From NCBI GenBank assembly GCA_026874595.1, contig CM049316.1:5408339-5472338 (forward strand): a stretch of 64,000 bases of DNA. The letters run 5' to 3'. The notes under the pieces were generated by a model, which was not told the origin of the DNA, did no database searches, and saw only the letters and a program-made list of their open reading frames with translations. Every line of letters starts with the position of its first letter. Position 1 is the first letter of the stretch. The DNA comes from Sipunculus nudus. Its lineage: Eukaryota > Annelida > Sipuncula > Golfingiida > Sipunculidae. Shown piece after piece: positions 10,802 through 22,795 of the stretch. The translations under genes were made by a program, and so were the position numbers.

Positions 10802-12002
10802 TTGTATCCGCCAAAACAGAGTTTTGCGTTTTATGTTTTCAGCCCACCGCCGCTGCCGCTGCCGCCACCGCCGCCACCGCATAGGTGTCCGGAGAACTCC
10901 TCCGTAACCGCTGGGCGGAATTTTACGAAACCCGGGATTATGTTCGGGTCACATGTGAACTGCTGCGCCCGCATTTTGTTTTGACCTCTTACCTTTCCTC
11001 TGCGCTCTGCGTCTGTTTGTGCGTCTGTTTCCACACATAAACCCACATATCTCGGGAACCGTTTGACCGATCAGGAAAATTTTTATGCACAAATGTAGCC
11101 CTTGGAGAGCTTTATAACATACACAAAAAACGGTGGCGCCACCTGCAACCATGTTTGCACAGTGTCCATCTGTTCGTCTGCCTTGGGTTAAAATGACTCA
11201 TATCTCTGCAGTGGTTTGACTAATTCACCAGAAATTAGGCATGAGTATACATCCTGGATAGCTTTTCTGATTTTATGACAGGTGGCGCCACCTACATTCA
11301 CTTTTACGCTGCAGACATCCAAACTCATATCTCGGGAACCGTTTGACCGATTGGGCCAAAATTTTGCATGTGTATAGATCACACATAGCTCTTTATCATA
11401 CGCAAAGCTGGTGGCGCCACCTGCAGCCATTTTTGCACAGCTCCCGTCTATTTGTCTGCCATGGGATAAAATCACTCATATCTCGGCAGTGGTTTGACAT
11501 ATCTGCCTAAAATTTTGCAGGTTTATACATCCCCTATGGCTCTCTTGATTTTATGACAGGTGGTGCCACCTACATTCTAGTTTATGCAGCAGATATTCAA
11601 GCTCATATCTTGGGAACCGTTTGACCGATTGGGCCAAAGTTTTGCATGTGTATAGTTCTCACATAACTCTTTATAAAAAAAAAATTAAAACTGGTGGCGC
11701 CACCTGCAACCATTTTTGCACAGCATCCATCTGTTTGTCTGCCAAGGGCAAAAATCACTCATATACATGTGGTGGTTTGACTTATCTGCCATATATTTTG
11801 CATATGTATACAACTTGGACGGCTTTCTGGATTTTGTGGTAGGTGGCCCAACCTACATACACAATTTGGCTGCAGACATCCATGCTAATATGGACACTTC
11901 ACTCTATTTCCCCTTGCCACTCAATCCATGCCTCACTTCACCCGTTCCACTCTGATATAGGCAGATACACATAGTCCCTTGTCGACTACCCGTATTCTAG
12001 TT
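10802..12002 (+). mobile_element. Family A hairpin-ended repeat, copy A2
   Basis: Begins TTGTATCCGCC with a 5' hairpin (GTATCCGC pairs with GCGGATAC around a short loop), followed by a CCG-rich tract. Ends with the subterminal motif, a GTCGACTAC-type hairpin and CTAGTT at 12002. The core carries GGTGGCGCCACC or a one-base variant at 11132, 11281, 11410, 11559 and 11693, with a decayed sixth copy at 11842. Spacings alternate 149 and 129-134 bp, so the unit is a ~280-bp dimer of two diverged half-units. Inserted inside a pogo-like transposon. All open frames between 10796 and 11955 are repeat translations. Confidence 0.72.
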
Positions 12003-12233
12003 TGACCTTTCTCTCCAGTGAATTTGTTGAAAGCAGGGCACGCATGTATCCTAAAAGCAAGTTAAACTGATCTTTACCAATCAAGTTCTGCAATGAATCC
12101 AATAGGGGTTAAATTAATCATTAACTTTCATACAAACATGCCGCTTGACCCCTGATCTATTTTCCAAAAATTTGTTTTTCCAAAAGAAAAGCATGTCCCC
12201 CAACACTTTTGGATAAAACAGTGCTCTACTGTA

Positions 12234-12762
12234 CAGTGAACTCCCGCATAACACCACCCCATAAACATGACCACCCCGCTAACATGACCACTTTTCTTGG
12301 TCCAAGAATTGTCTATTATTAATTATCATATAAAAAATTTCCGGAATACAACCAATCTGTTATCATGACTAAAGACCACTACTTTTGGTTCACACTTTCA
12401 GATGAGCCCCCCATAACGACCACTGGCCTGTGGCGACCGCAGCCTGTTGAGCAGATGACATGCTCATCGCCCAGCTTGGATTAGATAATAGCCTGTAATT
12501 AATTAGACGTATCACGACAACTGACCCGTGGCGACCGTGGCCTATGAGCAGGTGGCAAGCTCATTGCCCAGCTTGGACTTAGATAATAGCCTGTGAATAA
12601 TTAGCCGTGGCACCCTTATTTTCATTTTAGAAGTGCCTTTGAATGCAACTCAAAACATAAACCACGCTCCCCTGTCTGCAGTTGTCTCAAAAGCCACGCT
12701 GACAGATTCTTGTTGACAGTTGCAACATTCCTCATCGTAAATTCCCATTAAATCTTATTTTT
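12234..12762. repeat. Possible second pogo-type end plus a 98-bp direct duplication
   Basis: Immediately after the first transposon comes CAGTGAACTCCCGCATAACA, similar in style to pogo/Tigger terminal repeats, followed by further repeats on ACATGACCAC. At 12427 and 12525 a ~98-bp unit (GTGGCGACCG to TAGATAATAGCCTGT) is present twice. No partner terminus was found, so the element assignment is weak. Confidence 0.35.
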
Positions 12763-14210
12763 AACTAGATATTTCTCGGCACCACAGGTGCCATAGTATC
12801 CCCAGACAATTAATCCCCCCCCCCCTTAAGAATAGGCTCCCAATCTTAAGCGGCATATACTGACACTTGGCAAGCAACTATGGTTTCTTCCATCTATCAA
12901 CTTGAGAAACAATATTTTTCACCATATATGGGGGCCAATAAAGTGAATCACTCTTGAGAAAATAGCCTTGATTAATTTTACAGAAAGAGGAAGTAGGTTG
13001 CACCATCTGTTTGGTTTAAGAGAAAATTTTCCAAGATGGATAGACATGCCAAATTTAAGACCAATACCTTGAACCACAATTTTCACCCAAAGCACATGTA
13101 CAAGTGGACGCCATGGCAAATGACAGCAGATAGTGCCACCAGTCTTGAGTACAAGATGGAGGAGTCCAAGATCTATGGATATGCACAATTTCAGGCCAAT
13201 AAGGCAAATCACTCCTGAGAAAAGAGCATTAATTAATTTTACAGCAGGAAGGTAGGTGGCAACATCTGTCTGGTTTATGAGAAAACTTTCCAAGATGAAT
13301 GGACATGCCAAATTTCAGACCAATACCTTTATCCACTCTGGAGATTTGAGCAATTTTCACCCAAAGCACATACATGTACAGATGGATGCAACACAATTAA
13401 GACTGCAGAAAGCACCAACAGTCTTGAATACAAGATGGAGGTATCCAAGATCAATGGACATGCACAATTTCAGCCCAATCTGTCCATTTAGTTTTAGACT
13501 TATAATGCTCGTAGTACTGTCAAGTGGGAATAATGGGGTATTAAAAGGCATGAAAACAAGAAAAGGACAGGTGGTGCCACCTGTCTTCCAAAGAAGACAA
13601 AGTTATACAAGATTTTTGGTCAATTTGAGTTTTGGACCAATCCATGCATCCCAAATTGAGATGTTTATGATTTTGTGTGATTTTCACAATATATGGCAAT
13701 ATTCAAGGTCAAGGCTACTCTCATAGGAAAGGTCATGACCCCGATTCCCATAACCCATTTCTATGTATATGCGTAATATGAAAGAAATATGTCCATTAGC
13801 TTTTTACTTATAATGCTCACAGTACTGTTAAGTGGCAATGATAGGGGTATTAAACGGCACAAAGACAAGAAACGGAAAACAGGTGGTGCCACCAGTTTCC
13901 GGTACATGACAACACTATCCAAAATCTTTGGTCAGCTTGATTTTTGGATCAATCAATGCAAGGTTTCTCGAAATATTTAAGAGTTTGTGTGATTTTCCCT
14001 AAAAATGCACTTTTCAAGGTCAAGGTCACTCTCCTAGTTAAGGTCATGACCCATTTGGAAAAGGCTTTGTCCTCTCACCAATATCTATGCACATGTCAAG
14101 TTTGGTAAAGATCGGTGAAATATATTTTGAGTTATCACATCCAAACGAAATCTCTGTGGCGCTGGCGACTGTGCTTAAACCATAGTATCCCAACTTTGTC
14201 TGGGGATATG
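12763..14210 (-). mobile_element. Family B hairpin-ended repeat, copy B2 (short form)
   Basis: Minus-strand start at 14210 (TATCCCC after a mutated lead) and 3' end at 12763 (GGCACCTGTGGTGCC hairpin, then CTAGTT). The middle lacks the TGACCTTTGACCT array of B1. Instead it has two ~263-bp units (starting near 12945 and 13208), then the B tail with GGTGGTGCCACC at 13570 and 13882. Open frames here, including a 156-codon one at 13256-13726, are repeat-derived. Confidence 0.68.
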
Positions 14211-15515
14211 ATGATGCAGAAGGTGTATTTGTGTGCATTTCTATATATATCACATTGATATTTTTTGTATTACAATCAATTTATGGACAATGATTTCAAA
14301 TGCGTGCAAGAGAGCATGACAGCAGACAATGTTCCACTTATAAAAAGTGATTTTTTATTCACACAGATCCTGTCTAGAAATTCTGTTTACATCCAATAGA
14401 GATATCACATGACAATAAAAAGAATGACTTTATATTTTACTTCCTGATGGTATAAACAAGACATTGATTATATTTTTGAAGTACCCAAATTTGACCAGAA
14501 GCCCCTTAAAACTACCAGAAAATTCTGGTGGGCTAGCACAAAATTTGAGCCCTGCATTCAGCTTGTCAGTTTCATCATAAAACATTTTTAAGCTGAAAGA
14601 GGTTTTTGCCCATAAAAAAAGTCTAACTAGGCAGCACCACAAAAACGTCACTTTCAAATATGAGTCACATGACCAATATTTGCACAAAACTTGGTGATGC
14701 TGGCTCCTTTCTTTTCTGAGAATATTTCTTGTTGTTAATAAGAATTATGGTTTCATAATATCCAATAATTGTGATATACTCAAACAGATAAAAATCATAG
14801 TAGCAAGTCAGTGTAAACTATGTATAATAAACTTACCTGGAGACCTGGAGACTGGAGGGGGGAGGGGGCTTCTATAAGTTATTATAAGTTTGTTTATTCT
14901 TCATCAAATGATATAATAATGAATGAATATCTATAATGTAGTACAACCACATCCTTATATGTACTGTCATAACCCATTCCCACTCAGACATTCAACTCAC
15001 CAAAGGTTAATGTTACATTATAAGAAACTCATTATAGCTGCTGCTGTGATCAAGGTGAATTAGCCTCACAGAGTGATCATTCAAGATTGTGGGAATGTCT
15101 GATGTATATACCATCACTAAATTAATTATTCTACTAAATATATTGTGGCATTATTAATAATATATTAAAAAAATATCTTATTAGGTTATTGTTAGGAATA
15201 TTTGTCACTGTTTAGGTCTGTTGTACAAAGTCTTCTATTACTTACCCTTAAAAATTATTATCAAATAACTGCAAAAACCTTGTTAAAAAGACTTACAATA
15301 TGATTTCCTAATATTATAAATTCAGATCAAACATGATTCCTTAAAAACAGATACTTTGGGGTAAAATATTTTGAAAATTACAGATATATTTACTTTGGCA
15401 GAAAACAAAAAACAAATAACTAATTTATAGCAATCACTTTAGAAAAAACTTTTGATATTCAGAACGGTCCAACATTCAGAATATTTTTAAGTCTTAACAA
15501 ATTCAGAGAATTCTT
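14211..15515. other. AT-rich noncoding DNA
   Basis: No repeat terminus or exon recognised. An 85-codon minus-strand frame at 14430-14687 has no domain. Confidence 0.45.
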
Positions 15516-15682
15516 AACAAGTGACCCATGGGTCATGACGCTCAGCTGCCAATCATGACCTGCGACATCATGGGCTGCGATTCACAACTAGTAAAATTGT
15601 TGCAGAACCTATATGCCAATTTAGTTTAAACTTTCTACATTGCCATAAATTATTATCATATATGTCTGGTTAAAACATAGTG

Positions 15683-18140
15683 AACTAGATATTTCTTGGC
15701 ACTGCAGGTGCCAAAGTATCCCCAGACATAGTAGCCCCCCCCCCCTTTAAGAATAGGCCCCCATTTTTAGCAGCATATACTGACACTTGGCAAGCAATTA
15801 TTGTTTCTTCCATCTATCAATCCACAATCTTTTTGAAGATGTTGGTCCTGTGACCTTGACCTTTGACCTCATGACCCAAAAATCAATTGGGGTCTTGCTT
15901 TTTAAATGGGACATATATAAGTCAAGTCTGAAATCTATACATCAATAAAAGCAGGAATTATCATCCAGAAACTAATTTTTGGACAGATGGCTCCTGTGGC
16001 CTTGACCTTTGACCTTGTGACCCCAAAATTGATATTGATCATCCACTTTTATACTGTGGTTGCCTTTTTGTTCGCGAGGGTTTTAATTTCGCGATATTCG
16101 CGAATGGGAAATAATCGCGAAAATGAAACCCTCGGGAATAATCGGCCAATTGAGAATGTCCTTCTTATTTAGTGTAATCAATACTTGTATGGTAATAGGT
16201 TAAAACAGAGAGAATTTTTTTTTAATAAATTTCATCCTTGCAGGTATAGGGAAATGTAAGCCTTAAATTTAAACTAAACCACCTATGCTGTGTGTGCGGG
16301 CCTATCATTATATAAGAAAATGTCACAAACTCATGACTTATTCTCATTTTATAATACACACAGGTATATAGCTTTGCCAAAGATTTGATATAGGTTCTTG
16401 TGAGATCGCGAAAATAAAACCCTCGCAAAACATTAAAAATGGAAAAATCGCGAAATTTTAGCCTCGCGAATATGAAGCCATCCACAGTATATAAATCAAT
16501 AAGAGGTCCAGATTTATTGATGGGCCATATATAAGTCAGGTTTGAAATCCATATATTAATCCAAGCTTGAATTATCATCTCAGGAACTAATTTTTGGACA
16601 GATGGCTCCTGTGACTTTCACCTTTGACCTTGTGACCTCACAATTGACAGGCGTCTTCCTCTATTGGAAGGGGAACTTTATGTGCAAGATGAAATGTCTG
16701 AGATGAAATGTTTGGCTGAAAATGCATCCACATCTTTTTGAAGATGTGTCCTGTGACCTTGACCTTTGACCTCATGATCCCAAAATCAATTCGGGTCTTG
16801 CTTTTCCAATGGGACATATACAAGTCAAGTTTGAAATCCATACATCAATAAAAGCAGGCATTATCATCCAGAAACTAATTTTTCGACAGATGGCTCCTGT
16901 GACCTTCACCTTTGACCTCAAAATTGATAGGGGTCTTCCACTCTTGGCAGGTGATCTATATGTGCAAGATGAAAGATCTGAGATGAATTGTTTGGCTGAA
17001 AATGCATCCACAATCTTTTTAAAGATTTTTCCTGTGACCTTGACCTTTGACCTCATGACCCCAAAATCAATTCGGGTCTTGCTTTTCCAATGGGTTATAT
17101 ACAAGTCAAGTTTGAAATCCATACATCAATAAAAGCAGGAATTATCATCCAGAAACTAATTTTTGCACAGATGGCTCCTGTGACCTTCACCTTTGACCTT
17201 GTGACCTTAAAATTGATAGGGGTCTTCCTCTATTGGCAGATGAACTTTATGTGCAAGATGAAAGATCTGAGATGAATTGTTTGGCTGAAAATCCATCCAC
17301 AATCTTTTTAAAGATGTGTCCTTGGACCTTTGACCTCATGATTCCAAAATCAATTGTGGAAATTGATATGGATCATCCACTATTGGCAAGTGAGCTATAT
17401 ATTCAAGATGGAAGACCTTGAAAGTTTGGCTTAAAATGCATCCACAGTATCTTGTAAGATGCAAGTCCAGTGACCTTGACCTTAAACCTCATGACCCTAG
17501 AACCTATAGGGTTCTAACTTTAGTAGTGGGCCATACATAAGTCACGTTTGAAATCCATATGGCTATCAACACTGGAGATATCATAACAGGTGTGTGATTT
17601 TCACCAAATATGGACACATTAAAGGTCAAGGCCACTCTCATGGTAAAGTTCATCACCCAAATGTAAACAGACCTCATCCCATAGCCCATCTCTCTACATG
17701 TGCATAATATGAAAGAAATCTGTCCATTAGTTTTTGACTTATAATGCTTACAGTACTGTCAAGTGGCAATTATGGGGGTATTAAAAGGCGTAAAAACAAG
17801 AAAAGGATAATAGGTGGCGCCACCAGTTTCTGGTATATCACAAGGCTATCCAAGATCTTCGGTCACCTTAATTTTTAGACCAGTCCATGCAAGCTTACTT
17901 GAGATATTTAAGAATTTGTGTTATTTTCAGCAATAATGGACCTATTCATGACCTTCTCCTAGCATAGGTCATGACCCCATTTTAAATAGGCTTTGTCCCC
18001 TTACCTATATCTATACAAATGTAAAGTTTGAAAAAAATCAGTGAAATATTTTTTTTAGTTATCCCACTCACAAGGTTTTTCTGCGGCGGCGGCGGGACCG
18101 TCATGAAACCATAGTATCCCGACTTTGTCTGGGGATACAA
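15683..18140 (-). mobile_element. Family B hairpin-ended repeat, copy B3, interrupted by a MITE
   Basis: Minus-strand start at 18140 (TTGTATCCCC, CCG tract at about 18080) and 3' end at 15683 (GGCACTGCAGGTGCC hairpin, CTAGTT). The core has TGACCTTTGACCT-containing ~285-bp units like B1 but fewer of them (units near 15980, 16600, 16890 and 17170). GGTGGCGCCACC lies at 17813-17824. A 434-bp MITE splits the array at 16054. Confidence 0.7.
16054..16487. mobile_element. 434-bp MITE with CTGTGG...TTCGCGAGG inverted ends
   Basis: The left end (CTGTGGTTGCCTTTTTGTTC from 16054, then GCGAGG) and the right end read backwards from 16487 (CTGTGGATGGCTTCATATTC, then GCGAGG) form ~26-bp terminal inverted repeats. 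TATA at 16050-16053 and 16488-16491 may be a target duplication (or TA within a TATA site). The interior repeats TCGCGAAAATxAAACCCTCG words in both orientations. Non-coding. Superfamily unassigned; a TA-inserting Tc1/mariner relative is plausible. Confidence 0.65.
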
Positions 18141-19532
18141 TTATGGTCTGAGGCAAAATGTATGGTTGTTGAGCTAACAGGAACTAATCCCACAGCTTGC
18201 TCGATACCTGTCAGTCTCAAAAGGAATACCACACAGGCCACATTTAAGATCAAAATATAGCAAAAGATCAAGGAAATCCATGCAAGAATTATTGTGAAAT
18301 AGGTGCTTCCATATTAATTTTTATTCAATACAAGCCAACTGTACTGAGCTTTCATAAATGATGGTCATATTTATTAAGAAATCTTTGACCCAATGCAAGA
18401 TAACATTAATATACATCCCACTGCATTCACTTTAATAGTTCTTGAGATAATATGTTCTAAAGGAATTTAAAGATGGCTTCCTGGTGGCCATATTGGATTT
18501 CTGACAGGTTGGAAATTGAACAACAAACATCCTCTAAAAGGGACCAAACATCATAAAAAAAATCACAGAAACTGCCCTGGCAAAAGGATTTCTAAAATGG
18601 CTACCTGGCAGACATAATGGTTTTCTGACAAGTCTGACATTTGATATCACACATCCTCCAATAAGACACTAAACTTGTAGCAATTGCTTCAAAGAATGTA
18701 ACAGTTATGAATGTCCAAAACAATTCAAAAGGCATGATCAGGTTGGAGAGCTCTCATATCAGATTAATGAACATGCAAATGTAAAAAGTGCAAGTCCAAT
18801 TTGTTTTAATTATCAGCTTGCTCCACGCAAGAAGAGGGTGCTGTGAACTTGACCTTTGACCTCAAAATCAACAGGTCTTTTCCCCTGTGGGCAGAGAAGC
18901 GATATCAGTGCTGAAAGGTTTGGAATGAAAGGTCTAGCTTGAAATGTGTCCACAACCTTTTCAAAGAAGTGGATCCTGTGACCCTGACCTTTGACCTTGT
19001 GACCTCAAAATAATTATGGTTCTTCCCCTGTTGGTAGGTGAGCTGTATGTGAAAGATGGAAGGTTTGGGATGAAAATTTTGGCTAAAAGAATTATTTCTG
19101 GGGGGTTGCAAACACACCCCATAACTTCGAGAATATAGGTCGCAGTGACCTAATTTCAGGTTTGCAAGGAGATCTTTTTAGAACCTCTAAGACTGCATAG
19201 GGTTCATGGCCTTAGCCGCTACAGTTACGATTTGTGCCCTGCTAACGGCCGGACGGCCGGCCGGACGGACAGACGGAAGGACGCCGGACAAAGACCCATC
19301 GCTATAGCCCAGCATGACTGAAAGTCAGCTGAGCTAAAAAAATGGTTTAATATTCTTCACACTGACATCAGCAGTTGTTTCATGAAAAAAGGTTTGGCAA
19401 CAAAGTAATTCACATTTTCTCCACAAGGCTGCCCCTTTTCTCTGTATTTATTCATTTTAGCATCTGAATATTAATATGTAAAATCAGAAATAATCCAAAT
19501 ATTAAAAAGAGTTCATATTGGAGATAAAGAAT

Positions 19533-20754
19533 AACAAGAGACCCATGGGTCACAAACTCAGCTGATTGTGACAATTATAACTGCATCACCACAGATTTGT
19601 TGAAGTTGCAATAAAATACTATCCTCATTGCTCAGTAACCAGGGCTCAATGACTGGGGGGGGGGGAAGATGGGAGTTACAACACCTTTGGATATTAATAC
19701 AGAATACTGAATTTAATTCAATGGTGCTTACAGGGACAGGTAGAAGTTACAGCACCTCTGCATATACGTAAAGGATAAAATTTAATTTAAATGAAATTTT
19801 TTTAAATATTTAAAAACAGGCAGAGAGATGGAAAACAAAGCAAATAACTTTAATTTCCATTCTATTGAGACAGGAAAATAATGAACAAATATTTGCATTA
19901 GATCCTATTTTTTCTTTTGTTAAGTCATTTTTTTTAAGTTTATTAATTTTATTATATAATAACAGTATATCATATATATTTGAATATTAAAATTGATTCA
20001 CAAATCTAAATTGCATCAACATTTATACTTAATTTAGTCAGGTACCATCACATTATGCACACAGATATATTTCTTTTTTTTTATAAAATATATTTATTTT
20101 TAAATTTGTAAAGCAATAAATATATGAAAATAACACTCTAGAATTAACAATTTTAAATTGCACCTTTATTTATCCATGATTTGTTTCATATATTATCAAA
20201 TAATGCCTACTGATGGGTTAAATTATATTTTGTTTAATTATTTAAAAGGAAATATTTTCTTAAAACGCTACATCTGAACAACGTGGCAACGTTTAATTAC
20301 TTCTTGAATTAATAGAAGTTGTGCACATTGGATCAAAAACATTTAAAGAAATACAGTTGACAATAACAAACCATGTAATGCAATCACCATTGGTGATGGT
20401 GATGGTGGTGGGGGGGAGGGGGTTATGGTAGGGCCAATGAGAATAGGTGTATGTTTATTACAGCTGGGGTGTTCTGCCAGTGCTGCATCACTAATAAGGT
20501 TACCTAGGCAAGGCTGTAGTGAGCAAGAGTGGGGTCTTGGATATACAAAATGCAAATACATAATAGCATCTGAAAAACTTAAATAATTAGAATAATTTTT
20601 AAGCTTTTACTTTCAAATATCAGAATTCAACAAAATAAATCCACATGTATCCCGGCTGTGAAAATAAATTAAATATACTTACGAGAAAAAACGTGCCATG
20701 GCCAAATTTGGGCAAAATTTAAGGTACCAATTTTATATTTTTTGCTAATATTTA
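19533..20754 (-). mobile_element. Family C 3' part, copy C6, truncated by C5
   Basis: The 3' end at 19533 reads on the minus strand as CAGCTGAGTT-like motif, GACCCATGGGTC, then CTTGTT. The AT-rich body (about 19800-20754) matches the body of C5 and C4 in the same order. It stops exactly where the 3' end of C5 begins; no remaining 5' portion was found beyond C5. Confidence 0.55.
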
Positions 20755-22435
20755 CAGGGGACCCATGGGTCACTGTGCTCAGCTGAAGTTGACCTTGAAG
20801 GTAAAAATCTAAAATAATATCAAATGGAGATAAAGTGTAAGAGGAAGAGGTAATAAAGGGCATGGTTGGTTTATATGATTGGTTTGTATTGATGAGCAAG
20901 AAATTGTTGCAAATAATATTTTGTGACCTGACCATGTGTTTCCTAATGCTGAAACTGAAGTATATTAGCAGTGTGTGAACAAATGATCTGTACTATTACC
21001 ATGATCATTAGTTGGCTTTTTGATTAACTGTTGACATTTCAGTAGTTTACATATTTGTTCAATTGAATCTATTTTTTGGTATAATATATATTATTAAATA
21101 TATATGTACTTTTTTATGAAATGTATAAAGTTGAAATATAACTAATTAAAAACATAAAACAGGGCAAACAAAGCCTGATCTCAAATTCTGCTGAGGCATG
21201 AAAAAAATAAACAAATGTTTGTATTAAATCCTCATTTTTTTATCACATCAATTTTTTTTTATTTAAGTTTATATTTCTATACATTTCCAATATAACATAT
21301 ATATCTGAATATAAAAATTGATTCATAATTTTCAATTGCATCATCATAAATCTCAATCTTGTCAGATTACACCACATCATGCATACAAATGTTTCTTTAT
21401 TTTTTACCACAAAAATATATCTTTTAAATCTGCAAAACAATAAATATCTAAAAATAATATTTGATTTAGATTTCACAATTTTTAATTTTGTCTTTATTTA
21501 TCCATAATATGCTTAATATTTTATATATTTAAGCATACTGATGGGTTCAATTATATTTGTTAAAATCATTTAAAAGAAAATTGATTTCTTTAACAATGCT
21601 ACATTACACAACATTGCATCTTCTGGATTACACCTTGAATTACTTTTTCAAGGAAAGATTTTGCATATCCTGGACCTGGAGTGGGACTCTGTGATCTGTA
21701 ATCAAAGCAAATGACTACAATAGGGCCTCAAGAAAAAAAATCAATAGCTAGCTTCATTTTCAAGCTTTTATTTTCAAATTTCAGATCTAAACAAATAAAA
21801 TATTTATGTTTACATGCTGTGAAAATTAAATCAATGGTACTTACGGAAAAAAAATGTGCCATGGTCAAAGTTGGGCAAAATTTAAGTTACTGATTTTATT
21901 TTTATGCTAATTACTTAAAAATTTACAAAATTCAGATCTAATTTTGGGTAAATAATTGAATCTTAATTTAACATAGTTATATACTTGGGAAAATAGACTA
22001 TTTTCAAATTTTTTCATGTTAAGTGAGTAAATATTTTTCCTGATTTTTTACAAAGTCCATTATGTTTGGGCCCATAACTTAAAGAATTTATACTTAACAG
22101 ACTTAATTTATGGCATGTACATAGGAACTATATAGAGGAAATTTATGGTAAATATGAGGAAAAACAGATGAGTGGTTTTGATATTAGGTAGTCCTGAAGT
22201 GTGAAAATAGGTTTTTAATAAAAAATTGAGGTTTTTTCTAAATTTCTCAAAGGAACAAAGTTGCAAAGACACAGTTTTTGGCTTGGTAGGAGATCTTGGG
22301 GACATCTAACATTATGCTGAATTTTTTATTCCTAGGTCAAAACTTGCCACATCTAAGTACGGACAGATAGACAGACGATGGACAATGGACCACAACTATA
22401 GCTTAGATGACTTTTAGTCAACTGAGCTAAAAAAA
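20755..22435 (-). mobile_element. Family C hairpin-ended repeat, copy C5 (AT-rich body)
   Basis: Minus-strand 5' end at 22435 (TTTTTTTAGCTCAGTTGACT with hairpin partner CTAAGCT, then a GTCCATTGTCC microsatellite-like head). The 3' end at 20755 has TCAGCTGAGCACAGT, GACCCATGGGTC and CCC. The body matches C4 (33424-35273) in reverse complement, including the segment with CAAATGATCTGTACTATTAC. Its 5' end lies within a few bases of a LINE fragment, so it probably inserted into that LINE. Open frames inside have no domains. Confidence 0.7.
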
Positions 22436-22437
22436 GG

Positions 22438-22617
22438 ATACAATATGTTGATGATACCCCTCTAATACTGACAGGGGGTTACCAGTCTATTAAGGAAGCT
22501 ATTAAGACATTTTGAACACTGAGAAAACATCTGGACTTATGATAAATGTAGATAAACGTGTAGTGATGCCGGTACATGATATATTTAATGATAAAGAAAA
22601 ATTTTTTGTTTTATTTA
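22438..22617 (+). pseudogene. LINE (non-LTR retrotransposon) reverse-transcriptase scrap
   Basis: The first frame encodes IQYVDDTPLIL from 22438, matching the catalytic [YF]xDDT motif of LINE reverse transcriptases, followed by an ALxxF-type helix. The frame breaks at 22513; from 22521 another frame gives EKTSGLMINVDKRVVM, the SGLxIN-x-xK motif that follows about 30 residues later in these enzymes. Stops follow by 22617. Only this ~60-residue palm fragment survives. Confidence 0.7.
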
Positions 22618-22709
22618 GTTTAAATTTTGTGAAAGATGTTGCCAACCTTAATGTGTTACATTCAACAAAACTAACCGCTTAACACGTGCACTATGCAGGT
22701 TCCTCTATT

Positions 22710-22711
<2 letters not shown>

Positions 22712-22794
<83 letters not shown>
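22712..22794. repeat. (AT)n microsatellite
   Basis: About 83 bp of almost pure TA dinucleotide. Frames through it encode only IY repeats. Confidence 0.95.

Positions 22795-22795
<1 letters not shown>

Larger units (their letters stand above)
9864..12231 (+). mobile_element. Pogo/Tigger-like DNA transposon remnant containing repeat A2
   Basis: Terminal inverted repeats of about 21 bp: the left end reads CAGTAGAGCGCCATTTATCC from 9864 and the right end (12231 backwards) reads CAGTAGAGCACTGTTTTATC. Both ends are flanked by TA, the target duplication expected for the Tc1/mariner-pogo superfamily. A 43-codon transposase N-terminus remains at 10458-10589. The copy of family A at 10802-12002 is inserted inside. 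The DDE catalytic region is missing, so the element is dead. Confidence 0.65.
15516..19342 (-). mobile_element. Family C hairpin-ended repeat, copy C7, carrying B3 inside it
   Basis: Minus-strand 5' end at 19342 (TTTTTTTAGCTCAGCTGACT with its hairpin partner, then a CCGTC-type microsatellite at about 19245-19275). The 3' end is at 15516: CAGCTGAGC-like subterminal motif, GACCCATGGGTC palindrome, then CTTGTT. The body near 18840-19100 contains TGACCTTTGACC repeats like family B and C1. Family B copy B3 is nested at 15683-18140. Pairing these two ends across B3 is an inference; the net length without B3 (~1.4 kb) is close to copy C1. Confidence 0.55.

Noticed and set aside
11132-11143. TGGCGCC inside the palindrome as a retroviral primer-binding site
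   Set aside because: It lies in the middle of tandem units without LTRs, and the symmetric 12-bp palindrome explains it.
13256-13726. 156-codon plus-strand frame
   Set aside because: Lies within the tandem units of B2; similar frames occur wherever the unit occurs.
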